Assembly (NCBI RefSeq): GCF_022549775.1
Contig: NZ_JAKZGP010000001.1
Span: 124,001 to 188,000, forward strand
From: Belliella filtrata
GTDB taxonomy: Bacteria; Bacteroidota; Bacteroidia; Cytophagales; Cyclobacteriaceae
DNA: 64,000 nucleotides
Reading direction: 5' to 3'
Shown: piece by piece, positions 26,487 through 34,564 of the stretch
How the letters are laid out: every line of letters starts with the position of its first letter
Numbering within the stretch: the stretch's first letter is position 1
Notes under the pieces: generated by a model
What the model was told of the DNA's origin: nothing
Seen by the model: the letters and a program-made list of their open reading frames with translations, nothing else
The model's database searches: none
Program-made: the position numbers and the translations under genes

Positions 26487-27392
26487 TTAGAATGAAGCAT
26501 CAACCAATGCATAGTTGATCGCCGCACCTGCCATGTTTCCTGAAGCTACTGCATTTGCTACCGACCGCATTGGGCTAGTACAGTCTCCACTAGCAAAGAC
26601 ACCATCTATGGTTGTTCTTTGCATTTGATCTACAGTAATCAAACCTTGCTCATTGATTTCGCAACCCAATTTGACTAGTATATCAGTGTGTTGCTCAAAG
26701 ATAGGTCTATGATAGATTGCATCCACTTTCATCTCTGAACCATCCTCCAACATTAAGCTTTCTATGTGTCCATCATGATGTTGTATCTTCTGTACCTTTG
26801 CTGGAATGATGCTAATGTTTTTTGTAGCAAATTTTTGCATCTGCTCTGGCGTAAACTCAGGAATACCTTGTGTGATAATTACCAAATCATCAGTCAAATT
26901 TGAGACTAATTGAGCATAGTGATAAGCAAAGTTACCATTAGCAAGTATGGCTGTTTTCTTTCCACGAACCTCGTAGCCATGACAATATGGACAATGGATA
27001 GCTGAAATTCCCCAACAAGCGGCAAACCCTTCAATGTCAGGCATTATGTCTCTTACTCCAGTTGCAAAAAGTATTTTTTTGGCTACAAAGGTCTCCTCAT
27101 TTTCAGTGGTAACTTCAAACTGCATATCCTGTTTTGCGACTTCAAGCACCCTATCATTCAAATAGTTAATACTTGGATATTTTTCAACTTGTCGCTTCGC
27201 TTTCAAAGCTATGACAGCAGGCTCTTCACCATCTTGGGTCAAAAAATTCCGGGAATGAGGCGTTTGTTTGTTACACGGATTACCACTATCTATGATCAAT
27301 ACTTTCCGCAATGACCTACCTAATGCCAAAGCCGCAGAAAGCCCAGAATAACTTCCTCCTATGATGATAACTTCAAAATTTGTTTCCTCCAT
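26487..27392 (-). CDS. thioredoxin-reductase-like NAD(P)/FAD disulfide oxidoreductase
   Basis: 301 residues. FAD-binding GGSYSG at 12-17, NADPH-side Rossmann region (about 143-230), redox pair C134-P-Y-C137 followed by HGYE, and the C-terminal FAD motif GVFASGDCTSPMRSVANAVASG. The CPYC centre instead of CATC and the short C-terminus mark it as a member of the TrxR-like group common in Bacteroidota, where the electron acceptor is unknown; it should not be named trxB. It is a single gene with the bidirectional terminator at its end. Confidence 0.92.
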   Translation of the reverse strand: MEETNFEVIIIGGSYSGLSAALALGRSLRKVLIIDSGNPCNKQTPHSRNFLTQDGEEPAVIALKAKRQVEKYPSINYLNDRVLEVAKQDMQFEVTTENEETFVAKKILFATGVRDIMPDIEGFAACWGISAIHCPYCHGYEVRGKKTAILANGNFAYHYAQLVSNLTDDLVIITQGIPEFTPEQMQKFATKNISIIPAKVQKIQHHDGHIESLMLEDGSEMKVDAIYHRPIFEQHTDILVKLGCEINEQGLITVDQMQRTTIDGVFASGDCTSPMRSVANAVASGNMAGAAINYALVDASF

Positions 27393-27567
27393 TTTTATAC
27401 AATTAACTCAATATGATTAAATAAAACCCAATTTCAAGGCTTAAAAGATGAACAGCCATTAACGCAACATAGTTGCATTTAATGGTTTAATTTTAGAGAA
27501 AAATCTTCAACACCTATTTTTACTTAAACGACTCAGTATTAAAGGTGAAATAAATAGCAAAAAGGTT

Positions 27568-28431
27568 TTAAGGTTTTGATTTCCATATTTTATCAGAGAA
27601 GGGTAAATATTCCAGTAGTGCAGCTGAACCATACCAATTAAAAATCTCATAATCCAAAAGTTCATTTTTTATGGCAAGATCAGTTTGTAGTATTTCCTTA
27701 GCTTCTTCTATGGATGGGATATTGTCCAAGATAAAAATTCCTCGGTAATTGTACACATTCATTCCTAATGGACCAGCTACTATAAGCTTCCCATTTTGAG
27801 CCAACAAATTTATGTTATCCAAATGCGCTCTGAAGCTTTGATTAATAAAGTCTTTATCCGTTGTTTTATTTGGCCCCGTCTTCAAAATCACCAAAAAATA
27901 GTTCTTCATTCCAAAATCATCCCCACCTAATTTTTGAGCCAAAATTGGGTCAAAATTAGGATTTGATACAGTAGTATCTTTATGAGCTACTTGAGGACGT
28001 TGTTTTCGCATTTTATAAGAAAATCCTTTTTGCTGACCATCAGAAACCTGAACAAAAATCTCATTATCATTGAGTTTTTGATACATGATTATTTTAGGAA
28101 AGTCATGCTGGGGGTTTTCAAATATAAAAACACTGTCTGTTTTTGTACCTAAAAAGTCAACCCCTACACCATGGTTTTGATCAAGTACAGTTGCTGTATA
28201 AGTGATCTTATTAGCTTCTTTGCTAATATCGAGATACTCTGCAATGACAATTTGTCCATCCTTTAGCTTATATGAGAACCCCTTTAGGGTGTTGCCATTG
28301 AGCTTGTCCCAATGTTCATAACTCTCTTTGCCTTCCATTTTCCAAGTACCTTGTAGAAAGTCTGGAGATTCCGATTGAGCGAAAGCTACTTTTATTAAAA
28401 ATAATGCGACGATTGTTAAGACATACTTCAT
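27568..28431 (-). CDS. exported fusion protein: DUF6265-like domain plus YciI-like domain
   Basis: 287 residues from ATG at 28431, which opens directly with a signal peptide (KYVLTIVALFLIKVAFAQ); the frame is open 21 residues upstream but that part would bury the signal. Residues about 25-170 match the DUF6265 pattern (FLQGTWKMEGKESYEHWDKL, ENPQHDFPKIIMY). Residues about 190-280 are a YciI-like ferredoxin-fold domain (FRAHLDNINLLAQNGKLIVAGPLG). YciI domains are normally small cytoplasmic proteins, so an exported fusion is unusual. Function is unknown. Confidence 0.75.
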   Translation of the reverse strand: MKYVLTIVALFLIKVAFAQSESPDFLQGTWKMEGKESYEHWDKLNGNTLKGFSYKLKDGQIVIAEYLDISKEANKITYTATVLDQNHGVGVDFLGTKTDSVFIFENPQHDFPKIIMYQKLNDNEIFVQVSDGQQKGFSYKMRKQRPQVAHKDTTVSNPNFDPILAQKLGGDDFGMKNYFLVILKTGPNKTTDKDFINQSFRAHLDNINLLAQNGKLIVAGPLGMNVYNYRGIFILDNIPSIEEAKEILQTDLAIKNELLDYEIFNWYGSAALLEYLPFSDKIWKSKP

Positions 28432-28671
28432 TTTTGTTATATTTTTTGACTCGATATTCGAAATGATTAGGTATAAAAAATTGATGTTTTTCATATGTCA
28501 AATTTTACTTTCAAAAATAAACAATTCCCCAAAAGCAACGCATATCCGAAAAGATGATTTGAGGTTAAGATCAACCAGAAAGATTAGAGTGTTGTATACA
28601 TCTCTGCACAATGCACTAAAGTCTATTCAATAAATAGAGAAATCCCATTTTCTCCTAAACAAAAAAGTTAT

Positions 28672-28706
28672 AAAACTGCTCAAAATTATTCGGGCAGTTT
28701 TTATTT
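28672..28706. terminator. orphan terminator-like hairpin
   Basis: AAAACTGC at 28672-28679 pairs with GCAGTTT at 28694-28700, followed by a T-rich run on the plus strand; A/T flanks also give a run on the minus strand. The nearest plus-strand gene upstream ends at 26373, so on the plus strand it serves nothing visible; on the minus strand it could end the gene finishing at 28995. The surrounding 28432-28994 holds no confident gene. Confidence 0.55.
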
Positions 28707-28728
28707 TTATACCTGAGAAACTATCCCA

Positions 28729-29019
28729 TTGGCATATTTGATTCCGGAGTTGGAGAATCATCTATCTGGAAAGAATTTAGAGAACTATTACCATGGGAAA
28801 ACACTATCTATGTATTTGGCAGATAGTAAAAATGCATCATACGGTCAAAAAACAAAAGATGAGTTTGTCAAAGAAAATTCTGAAAATAAATCCAAAGAAA
28901 GAAAATCAGAAATAACATTCATAAGTTCAACACCTTTGATGGAGAAGTTTATAGATAATGCAATTAACCAATCTCATATTTTAGTTTCTCAGCGTTACCC
29001 TCCAAACATCATACTATAG
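28729..29019 (+). CDS. doubtful small ORF
   Basis: 96 residues with a TTG start and a stop codon only five codons upstream. Charged, lysine-rich middle (KDEFVKENSENKSKERKSE) and no recognisable motif. Its 3' end overlaps the end of the large minus-strand gene by 25 bases. It could be a gene remnant or chance frame; it is listed because it is the only open frame in a 560-base gap. Confidence 0.2.
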   Translation: MAYLIPELENHLSGKNLENYYHGKTLSMYLADSKNASYGQKTKDEFVKENSENKSKERKSEITFISSTPLMEKFIDNAINQSHILVSQRYPPNIIL

Positions 29020-31562
29020 TGCTCAAAATATTTGCAATGGGACATTACTTCTTCGTAAAACTGGGTTTGTTCCATTTCCTTAAGTTTTTTGAAATAGGTT
29101 CTGTAGCGGCTTATTTTTACATCAAGCAGCTTATCATTTCGGGCTTTATAATCCAACTTATCTAGACCATTGAGTTCTTCGTCATCCTGAGTACTGTAAA
29201 AAATGCCCTGCTCACACTTGGAAGCAGCAAAGAGAATACGTGCTTGTGTTTCCTCATTTTTGGTGAGTTTCAGTGCTTTCTTTAAATAGGTCAATGGTAA
29301 ATTGAAATCATCAGGATACCATACACTAAAAGAATAATTTTTAAAGTAAAAAGGATAGTTGGGCACTCGTTCCTTATAATGACCTCCCCAACTATAGTAG
29401 TTGTGGTATTTTGGACTATTGCCATTAGACCAGTCAAAAGCCAAAATATGTCGATAATAACCCAAAGTAGAGATGTTGTAGAAAAAATTACCCAAGAGAT
29501 AATTCGCTTTTGCGGCAGTTTCTCCTTTTTTGCCAGCTATTTTTTCTAATTGCAATACCACTTCAGTAAGTTCTCTTTTGTTCATCAGGGGCTTGATAAA
29601 AGGAAAATCTTCTAAATAATCGGTTTCGATCATTCTGTGATTATTACCCAGACCCATATCTTCCTGACATTCAAAGCATTCTATCCGGTTGTAACCAAAC
29701 AGACTTGCTGGAACATTTGCATAGCCATTATACACAGTACTGTGAAGTGCTTCATACTTGTGAGATTGATAGTTGTAATATTCCCTAAACTGTGTGTAAT
29801 CATCAGGGACATTGTCAAATTGATCTTTGGCTTTTTGGATTTCACCCCTACGTAGTAAAGTATTCCCTTTCACATAGGCTACGTAGATGGGAAAGTCAAA
29901 ATATTCATCCACTTCATACTTCTGCGTGTTTTGATTGTAGACGTTTGGTACAATGTAGTCAATCAAATGTTTTTCGAGTGAGTTTTTGTCTTTTTTGTAA
30001 TATAAGTTTTCAATAGCTTCTAGAAGTTTCAAATCGGGGTTGTATTCAATGCTCCGGATCGAATTTTGCAACAAAAAAGCTTTAGCAAAATCTTCTTGCA
30101 AGTAGTAGCGATTAGCCAACACGTCTATGATAAAATCATTTGTAGAAGGCGAATAAAAGAAGCCCTTCTTGACTTTATCAGGATCAAAAATCTTAAATTT
30201 ATTTACCAATATTTCTTCAAACTCAGGTGAAATCGAAGGTTGCTCAATAAGCTGTAATAACATTTCAAGCTTACTTTTTTGGGTGAGATACTTTTCGTTT
30301 TTTACCAAACTCAAATGTTCTTTTGAAGCCATGTCATTTTTCTTTATAAAATAGAGCCAGGCTGTAGTAAGATTCCAAAAATCAGTGTCTGCTACATCGG
30401 TTTGTTTTGTCTGACGCAGTGAAGCTTCAAGTGTTAGGTTCAAAAAAGCAACGGAATTAGCGCTGACTCCCAATGGGATGCGAAGATCCTCTACTCCTTC
30501 CCAGCAATTTGCGTTGTCATAAGGACAGTAATAGGTTGTAGGCATAAAATCACGCTCCAGTTGATTGATAGCTCTAGCCATTAAAACCTTCGCTTGAGGT
30601 GCATTGGGGTCGTTTTTGACTATCTTTTCAAAAGCAGCTATGGGATTGTTAAAGTCTTTGAAGCCTAATAATAAATAAAGTTCGTTTTGCTCATGTGTAT
30701 TTTTTGCAGCTTTGAGCATATTTTCAAAATCAAGGTCAGCAGTTACTTTTATCGATGTATATGCTTGGTCTTTCCTGTTTTTAGTATGTGTGAAGAATTG
30801 AAAAAAATCATTTATAGCTTGCATGTAATTACCTAAACTTCGCTCAGCCCCTCCTTTTTGATCCAAGGCATAGTAATACATAATTGGCCGATAATTGAGG
30901 CTTTCAACATACTTGTTGAAATAATCGATAGCCTCAATCGCTTTCAGGTTGTAATGCGCAAAACGTACCAACTGATAGCCATATCGAAGCTTTAGGTCTT
31001 TGTCAGTTTCCGCTTTCCAGCTACGCTCCAGCACATTGATCACAGTCTGATAATCGAGTTTTTCAACAGTATGCTCAGGTCTAGCTCCCCAATAATAATG
31101 ACCACTACTTTTGACAGCCATATAAGGTTCCAAATATTTGGAATAAGCAAGGTAAAGTAAAGCTTGCCTGTACTTAGTAACAAAGCGATTATCTACAAAA
31201 TCTAACTTTTCATTTTCAACCCGTTTGCCATCTATCTTGGCTTTTAGCTCTTCACGAGAAGAAGAGAAAACCAGGTAAAATGCCTGATCATAGCTTATGC
31301 TAAAGTACTTTTGCCAGTCCTCAATATTTTCGTTCAAAACAGGTAGATTATTTTCTGAATTGCTGTGGTAATAGGTAGATTCATAACTCAGCAAAAAAGG
31401 ATAGTACTGTGGTTCATCAATGGTTTCCTGTACAAAGAGGTTATAGTAATTGTAATCTTCATCCCAGCCTCCTGCACAAAAAGAAAACGACTTTAGAGGG
31501 TGGGCTGCCTCTACTAAAAACATTGTAGAAAAGCACATCGTAAACAAAAATACTTTTTTCAT
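28995..31562 (-). CDS. large exported protein with TPR-like helices, unknown function
   Basis: 855 residues with a signal peptide (KKVFLFTMCFSTMFLVEAA) and a mature start containing FCAGGWDEDYNYYNLFVQE. The body is helix-rich, with repeat-like stretches (TYNQAINDFFQFF-type segments, AKVLMARAINQLERDF, EDFAKAFLLQNSIRSIEYN, KANYLLGNFFYNISTLGYY) that suggest TPR-like helical repeats. It contains a cysteine group TYYCPYDNANCWEG. It starts 16 bases after the stop of the lipoprotein gene upstream and is the last gene of the exported-protein cluster. I think this and the upstream TIM-barrel-like lipoprotein recur as a pair in Bacteroidota, but I cannot check that. Function unknown. Confidence 0.75.
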   Translation of the reverse strand: MKKVFLFTMCFSTMFLVEAAHPLKSFSFCAGGWDEDYNYYNLFVQETIDEPQYYPFLLSYESTYYHSNSENNLPVLNENIEDWQKYFSISYDQAFYLVFSSSREELKAKIDGKRVENEKLDFVDNRFVTKYRQALLYLAYSKYLEPYMAVKSSGHYYWGARPEHTVEKLDYQTVINVLERSWKAETDKDLKLRYGYQLVRFAHYNLKAIEAIDYFNKYVESLNYRPIMYYYALDQKGGAERSLGNYMQAINDFFQFFTHTKNRKDQAYTSIKVTADLDFENMLKAAKNTHEQNELYLLLGFKDFNNPIAAFEKIVKNDPNAPQAKVLMARAINQLERDFMPTTYYCPYDNANCWEGVEDLRIPLGVSANSVAFLNLTLEASLRQTKQTDVADTDFWNLTTAWLYFIKKNDMASKEHLSLVKNEKYLTQKSKLEMLLQLIEQPSISPEFEEILVNKFKIFDPDKVKKGFFYSPSTNDFIIDVLANRYYLQEDFAKAFLLQNSIRSIEYNPDLKLLEAIENLYYKKDKNSLEKHLIDYIVPNVYNQNTQKYEVDEYFDFPIYVAYVKGNTLLRRGEIQKAKDQFDNVPDDYTQFREYYNYQSHKYEALHSTVYNGYANVPASLFGYNRIECFECQEDMGLGNNHRMIETDYLEDFPFIKPLMNKRELTEVVLQLEKIAGKKGETAAKANYLLGNFFYNISTLGYYRHILAFDWSNGNSPKYHNYYSWGGHYKERVPNYPFYFKNYSFSVWYPDDFNLPLTYLKKALKLTKNEETQARILFAASKCEQGIFYSTQDDEELNGLDKLDYKARNDKLLDVKISRYRTYFKKLKEMEQTQFYEEVMSHCKYFEHYSMMFGG

Positions 31563-31578
31563 ACTAATCTCTTTTTTA

Positions 31579-32598
31579 TCACTTCAATTCATCCACAGAA
31601 AACCTATGTGTAAACAAGCTGTCTAAGTGGTAGTAAACGATGCCATACGGGCGTTTTATTGTTTTTCTCAGGTATGATTTAGTTTCTCCAAGCAATTCCG
31701 GGGATATCATTTCCACTTTGACGACAAATCCTTTGTTGAGCCAGATTCCTCGCAAAAATACATCTTTTTGAATTTCATAGATGCCCGCACCTAACTTTCG
31801 ATATTCTTTCCCTTCCAAATCCTGATGGCTTACACCGTTGATCAGCTTTTTCTTTCCCAAATGATTGGTGATAATTCCCCAAGAATAAAGAGGTAGTGCA
31901 ATATCAAATTCCAATGGATAATCATTGATGGTCTGTAAATAATTTTGAAGTAAATTACTATCTAAAATAGAGTTCAAGTCTGAATCTTCCACTGGACTGG
32001 AAGTAGCATAAGCCATCAAGTAGACCTTGTCTACAGGTGGGATGCCCATCAATTCTTTGTCCTTCGCTTGATGCAATCGCAACGTGCTGGTAATTTTCTT
32101 TTGAGAAACCCCTTTTAACTGTTCCAAAAAGTTAAAAAATGCCCTTTTGGTACTTTGTGTCCAATCACAGTCTATCTGTAATTCATCAAAACTTACGTGT
32201 TTGTTTTTGGAAAGAATATCATTGACCAAAGCCCATATATCAGCCGCCAATTTTTTATTATCATCATGGGAAACACCCTGAAACACCTTGTTTGTAATGA
32301 AAACTACAGGGACATATTCTGCCTGTAGCACATCTGAATCGAAAGAACGAATTATTCCTTTGGGCTCGGGTGTTGCATTTAATTTATCCACGTCAAAGAG
32401 CCGAATGTAGAGTTTATTGGATTGAAGTGCTTCAAAGGTCTCCTTCTCAGTTGAATTGATACTAAATTCACTTTTCCAATAGTAAAAATCAATTGGAACA
32501 GGATCAGGATTGCTACAACTGATTACCATTGCCGGCAATAAAAGAAGCCATACAAAATTAAAATGAGTGTTCTTAGTTAGTCTTTTCATCATCCTCAT
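31579..32598 (-). CDS. lipoprotein with glycoside-hydrolase-like TIM-barrel pattern
   Basis: 339 residues with a lipoprotein signal (FNFVWLLLLPAMVISC). Alternative starts at Met3/Met4 would not change the mature protein. Segments such as LYIRLFDVDKLN, FDELQIDCDWTQSTKRAFFNFLEQL, KITSTLRLHQ, VDKVYLMAYATSS and EFDIALPLYSWG follow the strand-helix rhythm of a TIM barrel resembling GH18/DUF3142-type proteins, with acidic residues in QIDCDW near the usual catalytic site. No catalytic motif is certain. It overlaps the preceding gene by 26 bases and precedes the 855-residue protein gene by 16 bases. Confidence 0.65.
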   Translation of the reverse strand: MRMMKRLTKNTHFNFVWLLLLPAMVISCSNPDPVPIDFYYWKSEFSINSTEKETFEALQSNKLYIRLFDVDKLNATPEPKGIIRSFDSDVLQAEYVPVVFITNKVFQGVSHDDNKKLAADIWALVNDILSKNKHVSFDELQIDCDWTQSTKRAFFNFLEQLKGVSQKKITSTLRLHQAKDKELMGIPPVDKVYLMAYATSSPVEDSDLNSILDSNLLQNYLQTINDYPLEFDIALPLYSWGIITNHLGKKKLINGVSHQDLEGKEYRKLGAGIYEIQKDVFLRGIWLNKGFVVKVEMISPELLGETKSYLRKTIKRPYGIVYYHLDSLFTHRFSVDELK

Positions 32599-33103
32599 CT
32601 GTATTAATAGGTTTCAGGCTTTCAATAGAAGTTCCCGATTCTGTTATGGTGCCATTTTCAACCAAATATTGTGTAAATTTTCCATAAAAATCGGTCATGA
32701 AGTGCTTTCTATACACATCATTGAGAATCAGTGGTTTTGTAGTGTCAAAAAAATAGAAGGTCAAGTTTGAAATTTGTTCTCCGTCATTCAACTCTTTTTT
32801 TGTTTTAAAACTTTCAAAGACCTTCTTTAATTTATCTAAGTCTTTTGATCGATAATCAGCTATAAATTCTGAAAGAGGAATGGAATTGTTGACGATAGCT
32901 TCATTTAAAAACTGATTGATTTCACCTGCTGTTTCAGCAGTATTGCTAAGTCTGATTGTATTTATTCTCTGGTAAGGACCCATCGTAGGGTTGGTATGTT
33001 CTAATTCTATATGTGAAATTTGAAGAGATTTTAACTGCTTATTCATTGGTAAAGCTGATGTTGTTGATTTGATATTTTTTTGGCTATCCGCAGTTGTTAT
33101 CAA
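32573..33103 (-). CDS. hypothetical, probably exported protein; N-terminus uncertain (possible frameshift)
   Basis: 176 residues from a TTG at 33103; the first ATG in frame is at 33046. Neither start gives a signal peptide. However, an ATG at 33128 in the neighbouring frame reads M-I-F-I-A-I-F up to a run of five T at 33108-33112. One extra T there would join it to L-A-L-I-T-T-A-D-S-Q, making a good signal peptide. The rest (FLNEAIVNNSIPLSEFIADYRSKDLDKLKKVFESF, FYFFDTTKPLILNDVYRKHFMTDFYGKF) is helix-rich and unrecognised. It sits between the broken lipoprotein gene and the TIM-barrel-like lipoprotein gene, overlapping the latter by 26 bases. Confidence 0.6.
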   Translation of the reverse strand: MITTADSQKNIKSTTSALPMNKQLKSLQISHIELEHTNPTMGPYQRINTIRLSNTAETAGEINQFLNEAIVNNSIPLSEFIADYRSKDLDKLKKVFESFKTKKELNDGEQISNLTFYFFDTTKPLILNDVYRKHFMTDFYGKFTQYLVENGTITESGTSIESLKPINTDEDDEKTN

Positions 33104-33105
33104 TG

Positions 33106-33566
33106 CTAAAAATAGCTATGAAAATCATTTATTTCACTGGGAACAGGTTCGTCACCTAATTGGTAAATCAGCCGGTAGAACTTTCCATTTTGATATGCAT
33201 TTAATATTTTTGATCGTCCATCGTGTACTTCTGGTGGTGGTGGAACACTATTTTTTTCATCATTTAATTTGTTGAAATTTATGGTTGCCAATTTAGAATG
33301 AATTTCTTCTAATTGTTCGACTGAAAGTTGATAACCGGCTATGCTATAGATTTGGCCGAGCAGGGCAATACGCCCATCGGTATAAACGGTGTAGGCATAG
33401 GCGTTGCTTCCAGGTTTGCACGGTGTTAATGCTACTTCTAAAATTACTTGGTCTTTTTGCAGTCCATTGTTGTGTTTTTAGTTGTTTCTGTTTGTGGTGC
33501 ACATCCGCTGAATCCACCAATGGAAATAAAAACTAAGGCAGCCAACAGACAAGTTAATTGCTTCAT
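33106..33566 (-). pseudogene. lipoprotein gene with single-base frameshift
   Basis: An ATG at 33566 overlaps the stop codon of the upstream gene (ATGA), and the frame encodes a good lipoprotein signal (LTCLLAALVFISIGGFSGC, lipid-bearing Cys at 22) but stops after about 40 residues. The next frame carries KDQVILEVALTPCKPGSNAY, then AYTVYTDGRIALLGQIYSIA and continues to a stop at 33106. Adding one A to the run of five A in TGCAAAAAGACC (about 33460-33466) joins both parts into a protein of about 153 residues. So either the gene is freshly broken or the sequence has a homopolymer error. Family unknown; the mature part has a YTVYTDGRI strand typical of small beta-rich periplasmic proteins. Confidence 0.75.
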
Positions 33567-34519
33567 CTTCCATAGTATTTAGTATAAAATTCGTCAGGTA
33601 TTTGGCTACTGAAATGCTTTGCATTCTCTTGTAAAAATTTATTGAGATTTGTGGTGTGTTCGTCCCAACTTAGCTTTGCCAAGTAATGATTAATTTTTAA
33701 AACTGTTCCAGCCTCATCATCTACAAAAAATAGTGAGGCAAGTGTTTGGTGACTGTTTCCCATTTCTACCTTATCTTGGTCTTGGTTTAGACTGTGGATT
33801 TCCTGTAGTTTTTCGGTGTTGTTGTTATATAAATGTGTTAAGTATTCTTGTAAGGTTACACTATTGTTTACTTTTGTATGTTGAAGATAAAGGTTGAGAA
33901 TGGATTGAAATTCTTCATTTTTAGACGAGGTTTCGCCATCAAAAAAAGAATAATTATATACCGTAGGAAAAATTTCGTGTTGAGTAGAGCCTCCGTAATT
34001 ACCAGACTTCACATAGGCCTTTGCCATTGATTTTATAAAACGTGTCATAGGAAATAGATTTTGGATTGTATGATTTTCTGAAAAATTATTGTTTAAGGTT
34101 AAAAGCAAGCTAGCCGCTTGATAAGATTTGGGGTTATTTGGGTTCAAACTATAGGCTTTATCAGTGTATATAGTGATTTTACCTGACTTCGACCATTTGA
34201 AAATTTGTCCCTTATTGTTTGTAGCTGTTCCATCTGGTAAAATCTCCATAATTTGAATACCATCAGAGTCTATCACTTTCCCATTTTCATTGAGCGTATA
34301 TATCATTTGATCATTCAAATCATATAATTCATCATTTGACTTCAAAACGGCTACTTCCCTGTCCTCTGCGAAGACTTTTCCATCTCGATGAAGTTTTAAT
34401 ATTGCTTGACCTTTTTCATTTTCGATGTAAAATGGCTCTTGCAGTTGCTTTTGAACCATACAAGAAATGCTTATTGAGGTCTGAATGGCTATAATTAGTA
34501 TAGCTATGTATCGGTACAT
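33563..34519 (-). CDS. lipoprotein of unknown function
   Basis: 318 residues with a lipoprotein signal (YIAILIIAIQTSISISC). After the cysteine come repeated short strand motifs (ENEKGQAILKLHRDGKVFA, SNDELYDLNDQMIYTLNENGKVIDSDG, ILPDGTATNNKGQIFKWSKSGKITI), which look like small beta-repeats resembling a propeller or solenoid. A helical part follows (NNFSENHTIQNLFPMTRFIKSMAKAYVK and onward). It starts 46 bases after the SUKH-domain gene stop and overlaps the next lipoprotein gene by ATGA. No known family. Confidence 0.7.
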   Translation of the reverse strand: MYRYIAILIIAIQTSISISCMVQKQLQEPFYIENEKGQAILKLHRDGKVFAEDREVAVLKSNDELYDLNDQMIYTLNENGKVIDSDGIQIMEILPDGTATNNKGQIFKWSKSGKITIYTDKAYSLNPNNPKSYQAASLLLTLNNNFSENHTIQNLFPMTRFIKSMAKAYVKSGNYGGSTQHEIFPTVYNYSFFDGETSSKNEEFQSILNLYLQHTKVNNSVTLQEYLTHLYNNNTEKLQEIHSLNQDQDKVEMGNSHQTLASLFFVDDEAGTVLKINHYLAKLSWDEHTTNLNKFLQENAKHFSSQIPDEFYTKYYGR

Positions 34520-34564
34520 GTTTTGAACTTTAACGTTGAAATACGAATGCTATATGTTACTATT

